Shown here one piece after another: positions 5,922 through 6,594 of a stretch of DNA of 6,594 nt. The position numbers and the translations under genes were made by a program. The notes under the pieces are model-generated. The model had not been told where the DNA came from. It worked only from the letters and a program-made list of their open reading frames with translations, and made no database searches. The stretch comes from JABDGZ01 sp964487685 (lineage in GTDB: Bacteria; Omnitrophota; Gorgyraeia; Zapsychrales; Fredricksoniimonadaceae). Position 1 is the stretch's first letter. Every line of letters starts with the position of its first letter. The stretch is taken from contig CAZASA010000114.1 in the NCBI GenBank assembly GCA_964487685.1, positions 1-6,594 of the forward strand. Reading direction: 5' to 3'.

Positions 5922-6594
5922 AGTTCACCATTACTATATAACTCTATTAAGGCTTCTACTGGCTTTCGATTAAATTGCTTATTAATAAATTCTTTTATCT
6001 CAGAAATAGCCAAATCTTTGCTAAATCCTTTCCGATACGGCCTGTCTGTAGTCATAGCATCAAAAGTATCTGCGACAGCAATAATAGCCGCGATCATAGG
6101 GATTCCTTCGCCTTTTAACCCATCAGGATATCCCTTACCGTCATATCGTTCATGATGGTATTTAACCCCATTAATAACTTCCTCAAATCCTGTCAATGGA
6201 GCAAGGATCTCAGCTCCTCTGGTTGTATGGCTTTTCATGATCTCATATTCTTCGAGAGTTAATTTATCCTTTTTAGTTAAAATGGACTCCGGTACACCTA
6301 TTTTGCCAATATCATGCAAAAGTCCGGCAATATATAAATTCTCAAAGAACTTATAAGGGAAAGTATAGGCTTTAGACGCCTCCATTTGCCGGCCAATGGC
6401 CAAGGCATATTTAGTCACCCGTTCAGTATGACCATGGGTATAGGTGTCCTTGGCTTCAATGGCAGAACCTAAGGCAATGGTTGTTTGAATAAATAGATTC
6501 CGATTGCGCTCTGCTTCCCTTTTTAAATCCTCAAATAATTGAGCATTACGGATAGCCATGGCCACATCAGAGGCCAAAGCTGAAAAGAAATCCA
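5918..6594 (-). CDS. GAF/HD-GYP cyclic-di-GMP phosphodiesterase (N-terminus missing)
   Basis: The frame stays open to the window edge and no true start is visible; the first possible codon in it, TTG at 6577, is internal to a domain. The visible N-terminal stretch, ASDVAMAIRNAQLFEDL, is the last helix of a GAF domain, so a sensory GAF domain precedes the window edge. A short linker leads to an HD-GYP domain with HGHTERV, LLHDIGKIGVPESIL, the HTTRGAEIL helix, HHERYDGKGYPDGLKGEGIP and the DTFDAMTTDRPYRKG signature. The HD pair and the GYP motif are intact, so it probably hydrolyses cyclic di-GMP. It is convergent to the kinase operon and shares the 4 bp TTAA at the stops. A role in the same signalling circuit is possible but only by proximity. 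Confidence in the domain call is high. Confidence 0.94.
   Translation of the reverse strand, partial: DFFSALASDVAMAIRNAQLFEDLKREAERNRNLFIQTTIALGSAIEAKDTYTHGHTERVTKYALAIGRQMEASKAYTFPYKFFENLYIAGLLHDIGKIGVPESILTKKDKLTLEEYEIMKSHTTRGAEILAPLTGFEEVINGVKYHHERYDGKGYPDGLKGEGIPMIAAIIAVADTFDAMTTDRPYRKGFSKDLAISEIKEFINKQFNRKPVEALIELYSNGEL

Overview
This window looks like accessory and signalling DNA from a low-GC, probably Gram-negative and uncultivated bacterium. The evidence is a SpoVG-family protein, multi-pass membrane histidine kinases, an HD-GYP protein and dispersed ATTCCCGCG/CGCGGGAAT palindromes, a mix seen in Omnitrophota-like and deltaproteobacterial-type genomes. That placement is inference; no rRNA or other strong phylogenetic marker is present.

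Region 1 (1-1217): a DUF1016/YhcG-type PD-(D/E)XK nuclease gene on the minus strand, bracketed by two direct copies of a ~117 bp element. The left copy is cut by the window edge. The complete right copy has 10 bp perfect terminal inverted repeats. The nuclease keeps its catalytic residues but appears to lack about 18 residues of its N-terminal domain.

Region 2 (1218-1656): spoVG on the minus strand with a near-consensus sigma70 promoter and a good Shine-Dalgarno that fix its start at 1481. The divergent intergenic region carries two inverted repeats, one over the spoVG -35 and one covering the promoter proposed for the plus-strand operon.

Region 3 (1657-5921): a plus-strand operon-like run. 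It encodes an XRE-cupin regulator, a stand-alone CheY-like receiver, and two paralogous histidine kinases overlapping by ATGA. One receiver next to two similar kinases suggests that both signal through it, with the XRE-cupin protein as a possible transcriptional output (inference). Both kinases carry a translated copy of the palindrome at the same loop of the ATPase domain, and a third copy lies just before the first kinase. A 21 bp (7-codon) periodicity links the copies.

Region 4 (5918-6594): a convergent minus-strand gene, incomplete at the window edge, for a GAF plus HD-GYP cyclic-di-GMP phosphodiesterase. Its stop codon interlocks with that of the second kinase, leaving no room for a terminator between them. 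No tRNA, rRNA or CRISPR array was seen.
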